From assembly GCF_016918035.1 (NCBI RefSeq), contig NZ_JAERWK010000006.1, positions 118,196 to 182,195 on the forward strand: 64,000 nucleotides of DNA, given 5' to 3'. The position numbers and the translations under genes are program-made. The notes under the pieces are model-generated. The model had not been told where the DNA came from, did no database searches, and saw only the letters and a list, made by a program, of their open reading frames with translations. Origin of the DNA: Nakamurella leprariae. Lineage in GTDB: Bacteria > Actinomycetota > Actinomycetes > Mycobacteriales > Nakamurellaceae. Shown one piece after another: positions 37,397-46,187 of the stretch (its first letter is position 1; each line of letters starts with the position of its first letter).

Positions 37397-38211
37397 AGGC
37401 TCGCCCCTCCGTCGACGGTGACCACCTGCATGGTCAGGTGCCGGGCCAACGGGGACAGCAGGAACACCGCGGTCGCGGCCACATCCGCCGGATCCGCGAT
37501 GCGACCGATCGGGATCGGTCCGCGGAACGATCCCGCATCCCCGGCCGCCACCGCCGCGCCGCCGTCATCGGCCGCCGGATCCGGCCACAGCGCCCGCTGC
37601 ATCGGGGTGTCGGTCGCGCCCGGAGCCAGCACGTTGCACCGTACGCCGCGACCGGCCAGCTCCAGCCCGATCGCCCGGACCAGCGCCGCCGCGGCCGCCT
37701 TGGACGCGCCGTACGCGCCGATCCGGGTGCGGGCCCGGGCCGCCGCGTCGGACCCGATCACCACGATCGCCCCGTCCCCCCGACCCGCCATGGCGCGCCC
37801 CGCCGTGCTCACCACCTGCCAGGTGCCCAGGGTGTTCACCTGCAGCATCCGCTGCACGTCCGCCTCGGCCGACTCGTCCAGCAGCGAGCCCACGGCCAGC
37901 GCCCCCGCGGCGTGCGCGACCAGGTGCACCGGGCCGATCCGCCGCTCGATGTCGGCGAACGCCGCTCGCACCGCCGCACCGTCGGTCACGTCCAGCCGGG
38001 CGTCCAGATCACCGACGGCCCATCCGGCCGGATCCTGGCGGTCGAGCCCGATCACCCGGGCCCCGGCCGCCCGCAGCGCGACCGCCACCGCGGCCCCGAT
38101 GCCCTGGGCTGCCCCGGTGACCACGGCCACCCGGCCGCGGACACCGAACGGGTCCGACGCGTCGGCCGCCGGAGTCGGGCGCGTCGGATCGCGCTGCAGC
38201 TCGTCCGACAC
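37393..38211 (-). CDS. entA: 2,3-Dihydro-2,3-dihydroxybenzoate dehydrogenase
   Basis: A 272-residue short-chain dehydrogenase that oxidises the EntB product to 2,3-DHB. The Rossmann motif is VTGAAQGIGAAVA; the catalytic residues are Ser in VIGSDAAAR and the Y-x3-K of IGAYGASKAA. The Asn of the usual NAG motif is replaced by His-Ala (AHAAGAL), as in several EntA proteins. I chose GTG 38211, which follows GAGGGG. It is the first gene of the siderophore operon behind the iron box. Confidence 0.92.
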   Translation of the reverse strand: MSDELQRDPTRPTPAADASDPFGVRGRVAVVTGAAQGIGAAVAVALRAAGARVIGLDRQDPAGWAVGDLDARLDVTDGAAVRAAFADIERRIGPVHLVAHAAGALAVGSLLDESAEADVQRMLQVNTLGTWQVVSTAGRAMAGRGDGAIVVIGSDAAARARTRIGAYGASKAAAAALVRAIGLELAGRGVRCNVLAPGATDTPMQRALWPDPAADDGGAAVAAGDAGSFRGPIPIGRIADPADVAATAVFLLSPLARHLTMQVVTVDGGASL

Positions 38212-38236
38212 GCCCACCCCTCGACTCCGACTCAAC

Positions 38237-38255
38237 CAAGGAAAGGCTAACTGAA
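38237..38255 (-). promoter_or_regulatory. IdeR/DmdR iron box of the siderophore operon
   Basis: The plus strand reads CAAGGAAAGGCTAACTGAA, matching 13 of 19 positions of the DtxR/IdeR consensus TTAGGTTAGGCTAACCTAA, with the right half nearly perfect. It lies 26 bp upstream of the entA start, where a promoter is expected, so iron-loaded IdeR should repress the operon. Confidence 0.75.
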
Positions 38256-38291
38256 TGCCGAGCCACATCGAACACCGGGTCACGGACGAGT

Positions 38292-38322
38292 GACGGGGCC
38301 CGACCGATGGCCGGACCCCGTC
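38292..38322 (-). terminator. Terminator candidate after pstB
   Basis: An inverted repeat GACGGGG (38292) with CCCCGTC (38316), loop containing a further weak GGCC pairing, 22 bp beyond the pstB stop and before the entA promoter. Confidence 0.5.
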
Positions 38323-38344
38323 GTGCCGTGCAGCAGACCTCGGC

Positions 38345-39124
38345 TCAGCCGAAACGGCCGGAGATGTAGTCCTCGGTCGCCTTCTGCGTCGGATTCGAGA
38401 AGATCTTGGCCGTCTCGTCGTACTCGATCATCCGGCCGGGCTGACCGACGCCGGCCAGGTTGAAGAACGCGGTGCGGTCCGAGACGCGGGCCGCCTGCTG
38501 CATGTTGTGGGTCACGATGACGATCGTGTAGTTGACCTTCAACTCGCTGATCAGGTCCTCGATCGCCAGCGTCGAGATCGGGTCGAGAGCCGAGCAGGGC
38601 TCGTCCATCAGCAGCACCGACGGCTCGACCGCGATGGCGCGGGCGATGCACAGACGCTGCTGCTGACCACCGGACAGGCCGGCGCCCGGCCGCTGCAACC
38701 GGCTCTTCACCTCTTCCCAGAGGTTGGCGCCCTTGAGCGACCGCTCGACGATGTCGTCGAACTCGCGCTTGTTCTTGCGGGAGCCGGCGATCTTGTAGCC
38801 GGCGATGACGTTGTCGTAGATCGACATCGTCGGGAACGGGTTCGCCTTCTGGAACACCATGCCCACGGTGCGGCGCACGTTCACCGGATCGACGCCGGGC
38901 CCGTACAGATCCTCACCGTCCAGCAGCACCTTGCCCTCGACACGGCCGCCGGGGATGACCTCGTGCATGCGGTTCAGCGTGCGCAGGAAGGTGGACTTCC
39001 CGCAGCCGGACGGGCCGATGAAGGCCGTCACCGTGCGCGGCGCGATGTTGATGGACGCGCCCTCCACGGCGAGGAAGTCGCCGTAGTACACGTTCAGGTT
39101 GTCGACGTCGATGCTCTTGGCCAT
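38345..39124 (-). CDS. pstB: Phosphate ABC transporter ATP-binding protein
   Basis: A 259-residue ATPase. Walker [10 protein letters not shown], signature [15 protein letters not shown], Walker [17 protein letters not shown] and the switch histidine in [14 protein letters not shown] are all present, with the PstB-typical [14 protein letters not shown] and [17 protein letters not shown] segments. Last gene of pstSCAB, 30 bases after pstA. Confidence 0.97.
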   Translation of the reverse strand: MAKSIDVDNLNVYYGDFLAVEGASINIAPRTVTAFIGPSGCGKSTFLRTLNRMHEVIPGGRVEGKVLLDGEDLYGPGVDPVNVRRTVGMVFQKANPFPTMSIYDNVIAGYKIAGSRKNKREFDDIVERSLKGANLWEEVKSRLQRPGAGLSGGQQQRLCIARAIAVEPSVLLMDEPCSALDPISTLAIEDLISELKVNYTIVIVTHNMQQAARVSDRTAFFNLAGVGQPGRMIEYDETAKIFSNPTQKATEDYISGRFG

Positions 39125-39154
39125 GTCAGTTCCCTCTTGGTCCCGAGGTCCGGG

Positions 39155-40237
39155 TCACTTGGTCTTCGGCTGGGCCAGGCGGGCCAGCAGTCGGGCGACG
39201 ATGTTCAGGATCAGCACCAGCAGCACCAGGGTCAGCGCCGCGCCCCAGGCCCGGGCCTCGGTCAGGTCGCTGGTCCCGGTGCCGGACCGCTTGCCCAGCT
39301 GGTCCCAGACCATCATCGGCAGGGTGGCCTGATCACCCGAGAACGGATTGAAGTTGATCGAGGACGCGTAGCCGGTCAGCAGGATGAGCGGCGCGGTTTC
39401 GCCGGCGACGCGGGCCACGGCCAGCAACGCCGAGGTGATCAGGCCGGACAACGCGGTGGGCAGCACGACCTTGAGGATGGTGCGCCACTTGGGCACGCCC
39501 AGGGCGTAGGACGCCTCGCGCAGGTCCCGCGGGACCAGCTTGAGCATCTCCTCGGACGAGCGCACCGCGACCGGGACCATCAGGATGGCCAGCGCGATCG
39601 CGCCGGCGGCACCGAACGGCCGGGCGCCGAAGCCGAGCAGCAGGAACGTGTAGACGAACAGGCCGGCCACGATCGACGGCACCCCGGTCATGACGTCGAC
39701 GAAGAACGTCACCGCCTTGGCGAACTTGCCGCGGCCGTACTCGACCAGGTAGATCGCCGTGAAGATGCCGATCGGCAGGGCGATGACCGCGGCGATGGCC
39801 ACGATCTCGAGGGTGCCGATGAGCGCGTGGTAGAGCCCGCCGCCCTCGCGTCGGCTGGTGACGCCGTTCATCGAGTGGCTGAAGAAGTCGACCGAGAAGG
39901 CTGGGATGCCGCGGATGGCGATGTAGCTCAGGATCAGCACCAGCGGCACCACGGCGGCCACGAAGCAGGCATAGATCAGCGTCGAGGCCAGCCGGTCCTT
40001 GGCCCGCCGCACGCCCTCGACCGAGAACGACCAGCCGGTGAGGATGATGACGAACAACGCGGCCGCGGTGAAGAACGCGGTCCCCCAGCCGGTCCAGCCC
40101 AGGGCGAACCTGATGCCCAGGGCGAGGGCCACGGCGAGCGCGCCGACGGCGATCGGAGCCCAGCGCGGCAGGCGGGCCCCGACGAGGTCGGACGGCTGAC
40201 CGCTGAGCTGCGGCCGCTGCGCGATGGTGGTGCTCAT
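39155..40237 (-). CDS. pstA: Phosphate ABC transporter permease PstA
   Basis: A 360-residue membrane protein. An N-terminal pair of helices (about 25-65) precedes the conserved six-helix permease domain with GLYHALIGTLEIVAIAAVIA-type and MTGVPSIVAGLFVYTF segments and the EAA loop EASYALGVPKWRTILKVVLPTA. ATG 40237 overlaps the pstC stop. Works with PstC as the phosphate channel. Confidence 0.96.
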   Translation of the reverse strand: MSTTIAQRPQLSGQPSDLVGARLPRWAPIAVGALAVALALGIRFALGWTGWGTAFFTAAALFVIILTGWSFSVEGVRRAKDRLASTLIYACFVAAVVPLVLILSYIAIRGIPAFSVDFFSHSMNGVTSRREGGGLYHALIGTLEIVAIAAVIALPIGIFTAIYLVEYGRGKFAKAVTFFVDVMTGVPSIVAGLFVYTFLLLGFGARPFGAAGAIALAILMVPVAVRSSEEMLKLVPRDLREASYALGVPKWRTILKVVLPTALSGLITSALLAVARVAGETAPLILLTGYASSINFNPFSGDQATLPMMVWDQLGKRSGTGTSDLTEARAWGAALTLVLLVLILNIVARLLARLAQPKTK

Positions 40238-41409
40238 GCCGTGAACTCCTTGCGCCGGGCGATGATCATGCGGGCGATCGAGTTGACGATCAGGGTGATC
40301 ACGAACAGGAACAGGCCGGCCAGCACCAGCGCGGCGACGGCCACTGGGTTGCCACCGGCCTCGCCGAACTTCAGGGCGATGGTCGAGGCGAAGGTGTCGC
40401 CGCCGGGCTCGGTGAGGTGCCAGTTGATGCGGAAGCCGGAGTTCAGCACCAGGGCCACCGCGATGGTCTCGCCGAGGGCACGGCCCAGGCCGAGCATCGA
40501 GGCGGAGATCATGCCGGCGCGGCCGAAGGGCAGCACCGCGGTGCGGATCATCTCCCAGCGGGTCGCCCCGAGCGCCCAGGCCGCGTCGATGGTCTCGCGC
40601 GGGGTCTGCAGGAAGACCTCACGGCACACGGCGGAGACGATCGGGATGATCATGATGGCCAGCACGATGCCGGCGATGAGCAGCGACTTGCCGTACTGCG
40701 CGGCCGTCGTCGCGGTGGCGTTGTTGAACAGCGGGATCCAGCCGAAGTAGTCGTTCAGCCATTTCTGGAAGCCCTGGGTGTTCGGGATCAGGAAGTACAG
40801 ACCCCACATACCGAAGACCAGCGACGGCACCGCGGCCAGCAGGTCGACGATGGCACCGAGGGCGGTGGCTGCCCTGCGCCGGGCGTAGATCGAGATGAAG
40901 AGAGCGATGCCGATGGCGATCGGGACGCCGATCACCATGGCGATGACCGCCGACACGAGCGTGCCGAACAGCAGCGCCGCGACGCCGAAGATCGGTGGCG
41001 TGCCCTGCGGGTTCCACGACTGGGTGGTGAAGAGGTTGCCCTCGTTGTCGGTGAACGCCGGGATCGACTTCCACACCAGGAAGATCGCGATGGCGGCCAT
41101 GACGACCAGCAGGATGCCGCCGGAGCCGGCCGCCAGGCCCTTGAACACCCGGTCACCCAGGCGGACGGACTGTCCGGAGATGCCGGTGCCCCCACCCGTC
41201 GCGCCGGTGTCGGCGTGGCGATCGCCGTCGGCGGGCGGCGGGGTGAGTGTGTCGGTGGCGGACTCGTGGTGGGCCGCCCGCTCGGCCAGGCGGGACGCGG
41301 CCGCCTCCGTCGCAGCGGTGCCGTGTTCGGCGGCGGCGCGCTCGAGCGCAGCGTCGGGGTCGGAACCGACCCGGAGGTTGCGCCGGGTGTTGTCGCCGTC
41401 AGTGCTCAT
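40234..41409 (-). CDS. pstC: Phosphate ABC transporter permease PstC
   Basis: A 391-residue permease with a ~90-residue hydrophilic N-terminus, then helices from GSGGILLVVMAAIAIFLVW onward, the LAAVPSLVFGMWGLYFL segment and the EAA loop AAWALGATRWEMIRTAVLPFG. The start ATG 41409 has a weak ribosome site: the bases 15-25 upstream resemble an anti-Shine-Dalgarno on this strand, and a tiny ATG-GAT-CGC-TGA frame overlaps the start as TGATG. The intergenic region towards pstS is disrupted by the poly-G tract. Confidence 0.95.
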   Translation of the reverse strand: MSTDGDNTRRNLRVGSDPDAALERAAAEHGTAATEAAASRLAERAAHHESATDTLTPPPADGDRHADTGATGGGTGISGQSVRLGDRVFKGLAAGSGGILLVVMAAIAIFLVWKSIPAFTDNEGNLFTTQSWNPQGTPPIFGVAALLFGTLVSAVIAMVIGVPIAIGIALFISIYARRRAATALGAIVDLLAAVPSLVFGMWGLYFLIPNTQGFQKWLNDYFGWIPLFNNATATTAAQYGKSLLIAGIVLAIMIIPIVSAVCREVFLQTPRETIDAAWALGATRWEMIRTAVLPFGRAGMISASMLGLGRALGETIAVALVLNSGFRINWHLTEPGGDTFASTIALKFGEAGGNPVAVAALVLAGLFLFVITLIVNSIARMIIARRKEFTA

Positions 41410-41459
41410 CAGCGATCCATTTCGAAGGAGGGCCGGCCGGGCGATCCAGGCCCCGGTCC

Positions 41460-41530
41460 GGGGGGGGGGGGGGGGGCCCCCCGGGGGGGGGGGGGGCCCC
41501 CCGGGGGCGGGCGGGGGGGGCGTTCGCCCG
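41460..41530. other. Poly-G / poly-C low-complexity block between pstS and pstC
   Basis: A run of 17 G, six C, 14 G, six C, then G-rich sequence to about 41530. Such composition is far from the rest of the window and looks like a base-calling or gap-closing artefact, perhaps covering a real strong hairpin between pstS and pstC. The sequence here should not be trusted. Confidence 0.7.
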
Positions 41531-41588
41531 CTTTTGGGCGGGGGGCGGGCCCGACGGGCCAGGGCCTTGATCGACGATCAGACAGCGG

Positions 41589-42779
41589 TCAGGACACGGC
41601 CTGGATGGACTCGACGACCCGGGTCTGCAGCTCGGCCGGGAGCGGCGCGGCGCCCAGCTCCTCCATGGAGGCCTGGCCGTCGGTCGCCATGTAGCCCAGG
41701 AAGGACTTCAGCAGGTCGACGTTGTCGCCGTTGCCGGCGGAGCAGACGATCTCGTAGGTGACCAGCACGGCCGGGTAGGCGTCGGCCTCCTGGGTGGCGT
41801 AGTCGAGCTTGAGCGCCAGGTCGTTGCCCTCGCCGACGACCTCAGCCGCGGCCAGCGCGTTGCCCGCGGTCTCGGCGGTCAGCTCGACCGCGCCACCGCC
41901 GTTGTCGATCTGGGCGATGCCCAGGCCGGCGTCCTCGGCGAAGCCCCACTCGACATAACCGATCGAGCCCGGGGTGCCTTCGACCTGCTGGGACACCCCG
42001 TCACTGCCCTGGGCGGCGACGCCACCCGGCGCCTGCCAGGCGTTGCCCGGCTCGAAGCCCCAGGCGTCTCCGGCGGCGGCCTTCAGGTAGCGGGTGAAGT
42101 TGGCGGTGGTGCCGGAGTCCTCGGCGCGGTGCACGGCCTGGATGGCCAGGTCCGGCAGGGAGGCACCGGAGTTGATCTCGGCGATCTCCGGGGCGTTCCA
42201 GTTGGTGATGGTGCCGTCGAAGATGCCGGCCAGCACGGCCGGGGTCATCACCAGGGAGTCGACGCCGTCCAGGTTGTAGGCCATGGCGATCGGGCCGACG
42301 ACCATGGGCAGGTTCCACGCCGGGTTGCCCTCGCAGCGGGCCTCGGCCTGGGTCTGCTGGTCGGCGTTCAGCGCGGAGTCCGAGCCGGCCCAATCGGTCT
42401 GGTTGCCGACGAAGTCCTGCACGCCCTTGCCGGAGCCACCGCCGCCGTAGGCGTTGACGTTCGCGCCGCAGAGCGCGTTGAAGTCGGCGATCCACTGTTC
42501 CATCACGCGACCCTGAGCGGTCGAACCGGAGGACCGCAGGTCACCCTCGGCGCAGGTGAAGCCCGCGCCCTCGAAGGTGGTGGTGTCGCCCGAGCCGGTG
42601 GTGCCACTCGAGCTGCTGGTGGCCCCGGTCGAGGTCGAGCCCGACGAGGCAGACGACGAGGACGACGACGAGGACGAAGGGGTCGCGGTGTTGTCGTCGC
42701 TGCCGCAGGCGGACAGCGTCAACGCACCGGCGGCGGCGAGCGCCAGCAGCGTCGAGACTCGGGTGCGCGTGTTCTTCAC
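41589..42779 (-). CDS. pstS: Phosphate-binding lipoprotein PstS
   Basis: A 396-residue periplasm-side binding protein. GTG 42779 is favoured because GGAGGA lies eight bases upstream; an ATG 15 bases earlier is an alternative. The signal peptide ends in the lipobox LTLSACG, followed by a Ser/Thr/Gly-rich linker. Phosphate-binding motifs include DLRSSGSTAQ-like, AYGGGGSGKGVQDF, DWAGSDSALN and HRAEDSGTTANFTRYL. First gene of pstSCAB, controlled by a PHO box. Confidence 0.96.
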   Translation of the reverse strand: MKNTRTRVSTLLALAAAGALTLSACGSDDNTATPSSSSSSSSSASSGSTSTGATSSSSGTTGSGDTTTFEGAGFTCAEGDLRSSGSTAQGRVMEQWIADFNALCGANVNAYGGGGSGKGVQDFVGNQTDWAGSDSALNADQQTQAEARCEGNPAWNLPMVVGPIAMAYNLDGVDSLVMTPAVLAGIFDGTITNWNAPEIAEINSGASLPDLAIQAVHRAEDSGTTANFTRYLKAAAGDAWGFEPGNAWQAPGGVAAQGSDGVSQQVEGTPGSIGYVEWGFAEDAGLGIAQIDNGGGAVELTAETAGNALAAAEVVGEGNDLALKLDYATQEADAYPAVLVTYEIVCSAGNGDNVDLLKSFLGYMATDGQASMEELGAAPLPAELQTRVVESIQAVS

Positions 42780-42948
42780 GCTTGATTCCTCCATGGCGTC
42801 TGTGTCCGGACGAGCCGGGCTGGTGTCCCGGCGAAGCTGCGCCCGGAACCGGGTGATGGCAGTCGGACGACCCGGAGACCGCATGGGTCCAGGGTCGGCT
42901 GTGCGATCGCCCGGAACGGTATGGGCGTCGGGTAGCCAGATGGACCGA

Positions 42949-42970
42949 GACGGGTGAACGGACGATGAAC
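42949..42970 (-). promoter_or_regulatory. PHO box upstream of pstS
   Basis: On the minus strand two 11-bp repeats, GTTCATCGTCC and GTTCACCCGTC, match the PhoP operator pattern. A possible -10 TACCGT lies at 42916-42921. The ~335-base region between pstS and mshD holds this promoter and no gene. Confidence 0.75.
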
Positions 42971-43116
42971 ACGGCGCCGCTTCACCCCGTCGCGCCGACT
43001 CTCACCCGGAAGGCAAGCTGCCGATCGAGTGGACATCGACTCCGTCGTACGCGGCATCACTCACCAGGGGTGATCGCCGGAGCGGTGATCGACGTCCGGG
43101 TGAGGCGCTCGCGCAC

Positions 43117-44040
43117 TCAGAGGGTCGACGGTGGTCGGTACACGACGTTGCGCAGCCGGGTCGAGAACGACCAGCGGTCGTACAGGGCCAATGCCGCTCG
43201 GTTGTCGCCCTCCACGTACAGCATCACCGTGCCGAGGCCCCGGTCGCGCAGATGGTGCAGGCCGGCCGCGGTGAGCGGTGACCCCAGGCGACGGACCGGG
43301 GACCGCGGGTCCACGCCGATGACGTAGACCTCGCCGACCGGGCCTGGCTCCCTTCCGGGCTCCGGGGTGGGGTCGGCGCTGTGGACCTTGGTCCAGTGGA
43401 AGCCCAGCACGGTGTCGTCCGCGTCGACAGCCAGGAAGAAGCCGGCCGGGTCGAACCAAACCTGGGCCATCTCGGCCCGCAGCCCGGCCAGATCGAGCCG
43501 GCCCTGCTCGGGGTGCCAGGCGAAGGCGCGGGCGTTGACGCCGAGCACCTGCTCCTCGTCCTGGCCGGGGACGAACGTGCGCAGGCGCACCCCGTCCGGC
43601 CAGACCGCGTCGGGGAGTTCCCCACTCAACGGCCGGCGCAGTTGCAGCAGCTCCCGGGTCGCGACCAGTCCGGTGCGGCCGGCCAGCGCCACCGCGGCCG
43701 GCAGGGCGCCGTAGGACCACACCCCGGGTGCCCCCCGGTCGAGGGCCTGCTGCACCAGCCTCAGCCCCAGACCGCGGCGCCGGTTCGCCGGCAGCACCAC
43801 GAACTCGGCCGGGTCCCCCGGCGGCGTGGCCAGCACCCCCACCGCCATCGCGGCCCCCGACGCGTCCGACGGCAGCGGCTCACTCCGCGCGTCGACCAGG
43901 TGGATGAGTTCGGGGTGGTCGGCCAGCCCGTCCAGCACGTGACCGGACAGGGCCGGGACGCCGTCGACGACGGCCGCCGTGTTGACCAGGTCCCGGACCG
44001 CCGCCGCGAAGGCCGGACCGTCCGTCGCGCGTCCGCTCAC
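43117..44040 (-). CDS. mshD: Mycothiol synthase
   Basis: A 307-residue tandem-GNAT acetyltransferase that completes mycothiol by acetylating Cys-GlcN-Ins. The first GNAT half contains PANRRRGLGLRLVQQALDRG; the second AWHPEQGRLDLAGL, VLGFHWTKVH, GEVYVIGVDP and LYVEGDNRAALALYDRWSF. The GTG start overlaps the glnR stop. Mycothiol is restricted to actinobacteria, which supports the taxonomic call. The glnR-mshD pairing is also seen in M. tuberculosis (Rv0818-Rv0819). Confidence 0.94.
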   Translation of the reverse strand: MSGRATDGPAFAAAVRDLVNTAAVVDGVPALSGHVLDGLADHPELIHLVDARSEPLPSDASGAAMAVGVLATPPGDPAEFVVLPANRRRGLGLRLVQQALDRGAPGVWSYGALPAAVALAGRTGLVATRELLQLRRPLSGELPDAVWPDGVRLRTFVPGQDEEQVLGVNARAFAWHPEQGRLDLAGLRAEMAQVWFDPAGFFLAVDADDTVLGFHWTKVHSADPTPEPGREPGPVGEVYVIGVDPRSPVRRLGSPLTAAGLHHLRDRGLGTVMLYVEGDNRAALALYDRWSFSTRLRNVVYRPPSTL

Positions 44041-44738
44041 GCCGAGACGTTGCTCGACGTCTCGTCCCGCCGCATGGCCCGCGCCGTCGGCACCATCTTG
44101 TAGCCCACGTTGCGGACGGTCCCGATGAGGGACTCGTGCTCGGCGCCGAGCTTGGCGCGCAGTCGTCGCACGTGGACGTCGACCGTGCGGGTGCCGCCGA
44201 AGAAGTCGTAGCCCCAGACCTCGGTGACCAGCTGCTCGCGAGTGAAGACCCGGCCCGGGTGCTGAGCCAGGAACTTCAGCAGCTCGAACTCCTTGTAGGT
44301 CAGCTCGAGCGGGCGGCCACGCAGGCGGGCCGTGTAGGTGTCCTCCTCGATGGTGAGGTCACCCAGGCTGATCATCCCGGAGTTGGCTGCGGTGGTCGTC
44401 CGCGCGGCCAGCAGCCGCAGCCGGGCGTGCACCTCGGCCGGTCCGGCGCTGGCCAGCACCACGTCCGCGACGCCCCACTCGGGACCGATGGCGACCATGC
44501 CGCCCTCGGTGACCACAGCCAGGATGGAGACGGCCAGACCGTCGGCACCGAGCAGCCGACACAGGGTGCGAGCCGCGGCCAGGTCGTGGCGGGCGTCCAG
44601 CAGCACCAGATCATAGGGCCCCGAGGTGACCAGCGACGCGGCCTCCGGCGGAGCGGCACGCAGCCGGATCGGCAACAGGTCGAGGGCGGGCAGCACGCTC
44701 CCCGGCGTCGGGTCCCCGGTCAGCAGCAACAGCTCCAT
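44037..44738 (-). CDS. glnR: Nitrogen-regulation response regulator GlnR
   Basis: A 233-residue OmpR/PhoB-type regulator. The N-terminal receiver starts MELLLLTGDPTPGSVLPALD and is atypical, as in GlnR; the C-terminal winged helix has LRGRPLELTYKEFELLKFL and WGYDFFGGTRTVDVHVRRLR. It is an orphan, with no kinase beside it, fitting GlnR, which is not phosphorylated conventionally. The ATG follows GAGGAGATGG. A -10 AGTCTA (TAGACT on the minus strand) lies at 44787-44792. The ~390 bases between glnR and the next gene contain this promoter and short GGTCACCG-like repeats only. Confidence 0.92.
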   Translation of the reverse strand: MELLLLTGDPTPGSVLPALDLLPIRLRAAPPEAASLVTSGPYDLVLLDARHDLAAARTLCRLLGADGLAVSILAVVTEGGMVAIGPEWGVADVVLASAGPAEVHARLRLLAARTTTAANSGMISLGDLTIEEDTYTARLRGRPLELTYKEFELLKFLAQHPGRVFTREQLVTEVWGYDFFGGTRTVDVHVRRLRAKLGAEHESLIGTVRNVGYKMVPTARAMRRDETSSNVSA

Positions 44739-45128
44739 GGAACCATCTCCTCAATCCCGGGGTCATCCCACCGAAACGTCGCGGGAAGTCTAACGGCGGA
44801 ACTGCGCGTGAACGGGTGGTGTGGCAGGGAGCACGGCAAGTCGTGTCGTAGCCACTCCTGGTCGCGCCACCGACCGGCGCCGCCGGATCGGATCACCCCA
44901 GATCACTCAACGTGCGTGAGGGGAGCGCGAAGGGGCGGGGTGACACCCACTCGACCGAGTGGTCGGGTCACCGGACACTGACACCGGGTCACCGCCCCCG
45001 GTTCTCATGGGGTGGGAGCGGCCGATCGGGCGGCGCCTCGCCGGCGCAATGCGCCCGACACGGTCGGGATCTGCGCCTCGGACGCCGCCTCACGTCGACC
45101 CCCGCCCCGCCCCGGCACACTGATCGGC

Positions 45129-45839
45129 GTGAAGAAGCTGGTGATCACCCTCGTGGTGCTGGCGGCACTGTTGGTCGGGCTGGACCTGCTCGGCCGCTGG
45201 TTCGCCGAGCGGGAGGTGAGCGCGGGCGTGGCCGGGCAGCTGCCGGCCGGCGCCTCCGTGGACACCGACATCCACGGCTTCTCCTTCCTCTGGCAGGCGG
45301 TGCGCGGTGAGTACCCGTCGGTGACCCTGTCCGCCGACGACCTCACCGTCCAGCAGCTGACCGGGGTCTCGGCCACGGTCGATCTGACCGACGTCGACCT
45401 GCCGCTGTCCGGCGCGCTGTCCGGCAACGTCGACGCGCTGACCGCCGCCCGGGCGGCCGGTGAGGCGGTCATCCCGGCCGCCTCGGTGTCGACGGCCACC
45501 GGTGGGCGTCCGGTCGGGCTGGCGCCGGCCCCCAGCGGCTCCCCCGACGAAGTGGTCATCAGCACGCCGGTCGAGGTCCTGGGTCAGACGGTCACGGTCA
45601 GCGCGACTGCCGGAGCCTCGATCACCGACGACGTGCTGACGCTGCGGGTCACCCAGGTGTCCGCGGCCGGCACGGCCGTGCCCGCCGCGGTCTCCGCCGA
45701 CCTGCAGGGGTCACTGTCACTGGACCTGTCCCTGATCGGGGTGCCGTTCCCGGTCACCGACGCCGGCGTGACCGCCCGCGACGGGGACCTGGTCATCACC
45801 GCCACCGCCGAGGACATCCGGGCCGACGACCTGCGGTGA
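45129..45839 (+). CDS. LmeA-like DUF2993 lipid-binding protein
   Basis: A 236-residue protein starting at GTG 45129 (VKKLVITLVVLAALLVGLDLL), a single N-terminal membrane anchor or signal. The remainder is the DUF2993 fold with repeated short strands (VTLSADDLTVQQLTGVSATVDLTDVDLPL). LmeA in mycobacteria binds phospholipids and supports lipomannan synthesis at the cell envelope. Single gene. An upstream in-frame ATG would add an unlikely Arg/Pro-rich stretch. Confidence 0.8.
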   Translation: MKKLVITLVVLAALLVGLDLLGRWFAEREVSAGVAGQLPAGASVDTDIHGFSFLWQAVRGEYPSVTLSADDLTVQQLTGVSATVDLTDVDLPLSGALSGNVDALTAARAAGEAVIPAASVSTATGGRPVGLAPAPSGSPDEVVISTPVEVLGQTVTVSATAGASITDDVLTLRVTQVSAAGTAVPAAVSADLQGSLSLDLSLIGVPFPVTDAGVTARDGDLVITATAEDIRADDLR

Positions 45840-45902
45840 CGCCTGCCCCGGGCGACCGGCGCCACCGACGGGAGGAATGTCCGGACTGCTACCGTGGCAG
45901 CC

Positions 45903-45992
45903 ATGGGGCCGTTGCTCACCAGCCGGCGCGCCGTCGATCTCGTGCGGGTCGGCAGTGCGCTGTGTTGCGAGCCCTCATGGGGAGTGCGCTGA
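45903..45992 (+). CDS. Cysteine attenuation leader peptide, 29 aa
   Basis: A 29-codon ORF starting MGPLLTSRRAVDLVRVG and carrying adjacent Cys codons (TGT TGC) at 21-22. This matches the actinobacterial leader peptides with a conserved TxRRxVDLxR motif found before sulfur genes, where ribosome stalling at cysteine codons senses cysteine. A TAnnnT -10 (TACCGT) ends seven bases before the ATG, so it is probably leaderless. It precedes sseA by 195 bases. The remaining leader has GC-rich inverted segments but no clear single hairpin. Confidence 0.75.
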   Translation: MGPLLTSRRAVDLVRVGSALCCEPSWGVR

Positions 45993-46187
45993 CCCTCCGG
46001 TCCTACGCTCCCGGCCGCGAGGTCGGCCACCCCTGAGCCGCCGACGTCCGGCCCCCTCCGATGCCCGACCGGCCGCAGTGACCTGCCGCCGGTCGATCCG
46101 CACCGCGATCCTCCCGAGATGACAGCACCGCGCGGCCCCGCCCGCGCCCCATCCCCGCCGACCGGCGGGACACGAAGGAGCAGCCGC

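Noticed and set aside
38507..40750. Long plus-strand open frame opposite pstBA
   Set aside because: Shadow of the pst genes with no recognisable domain.
44900..45000. Repeated GGTCACCG/GGGTCACC motifs as an operator
   Set aside because: Short, GC-rich and irregularly spaced; not distinguishable from background without statistics.
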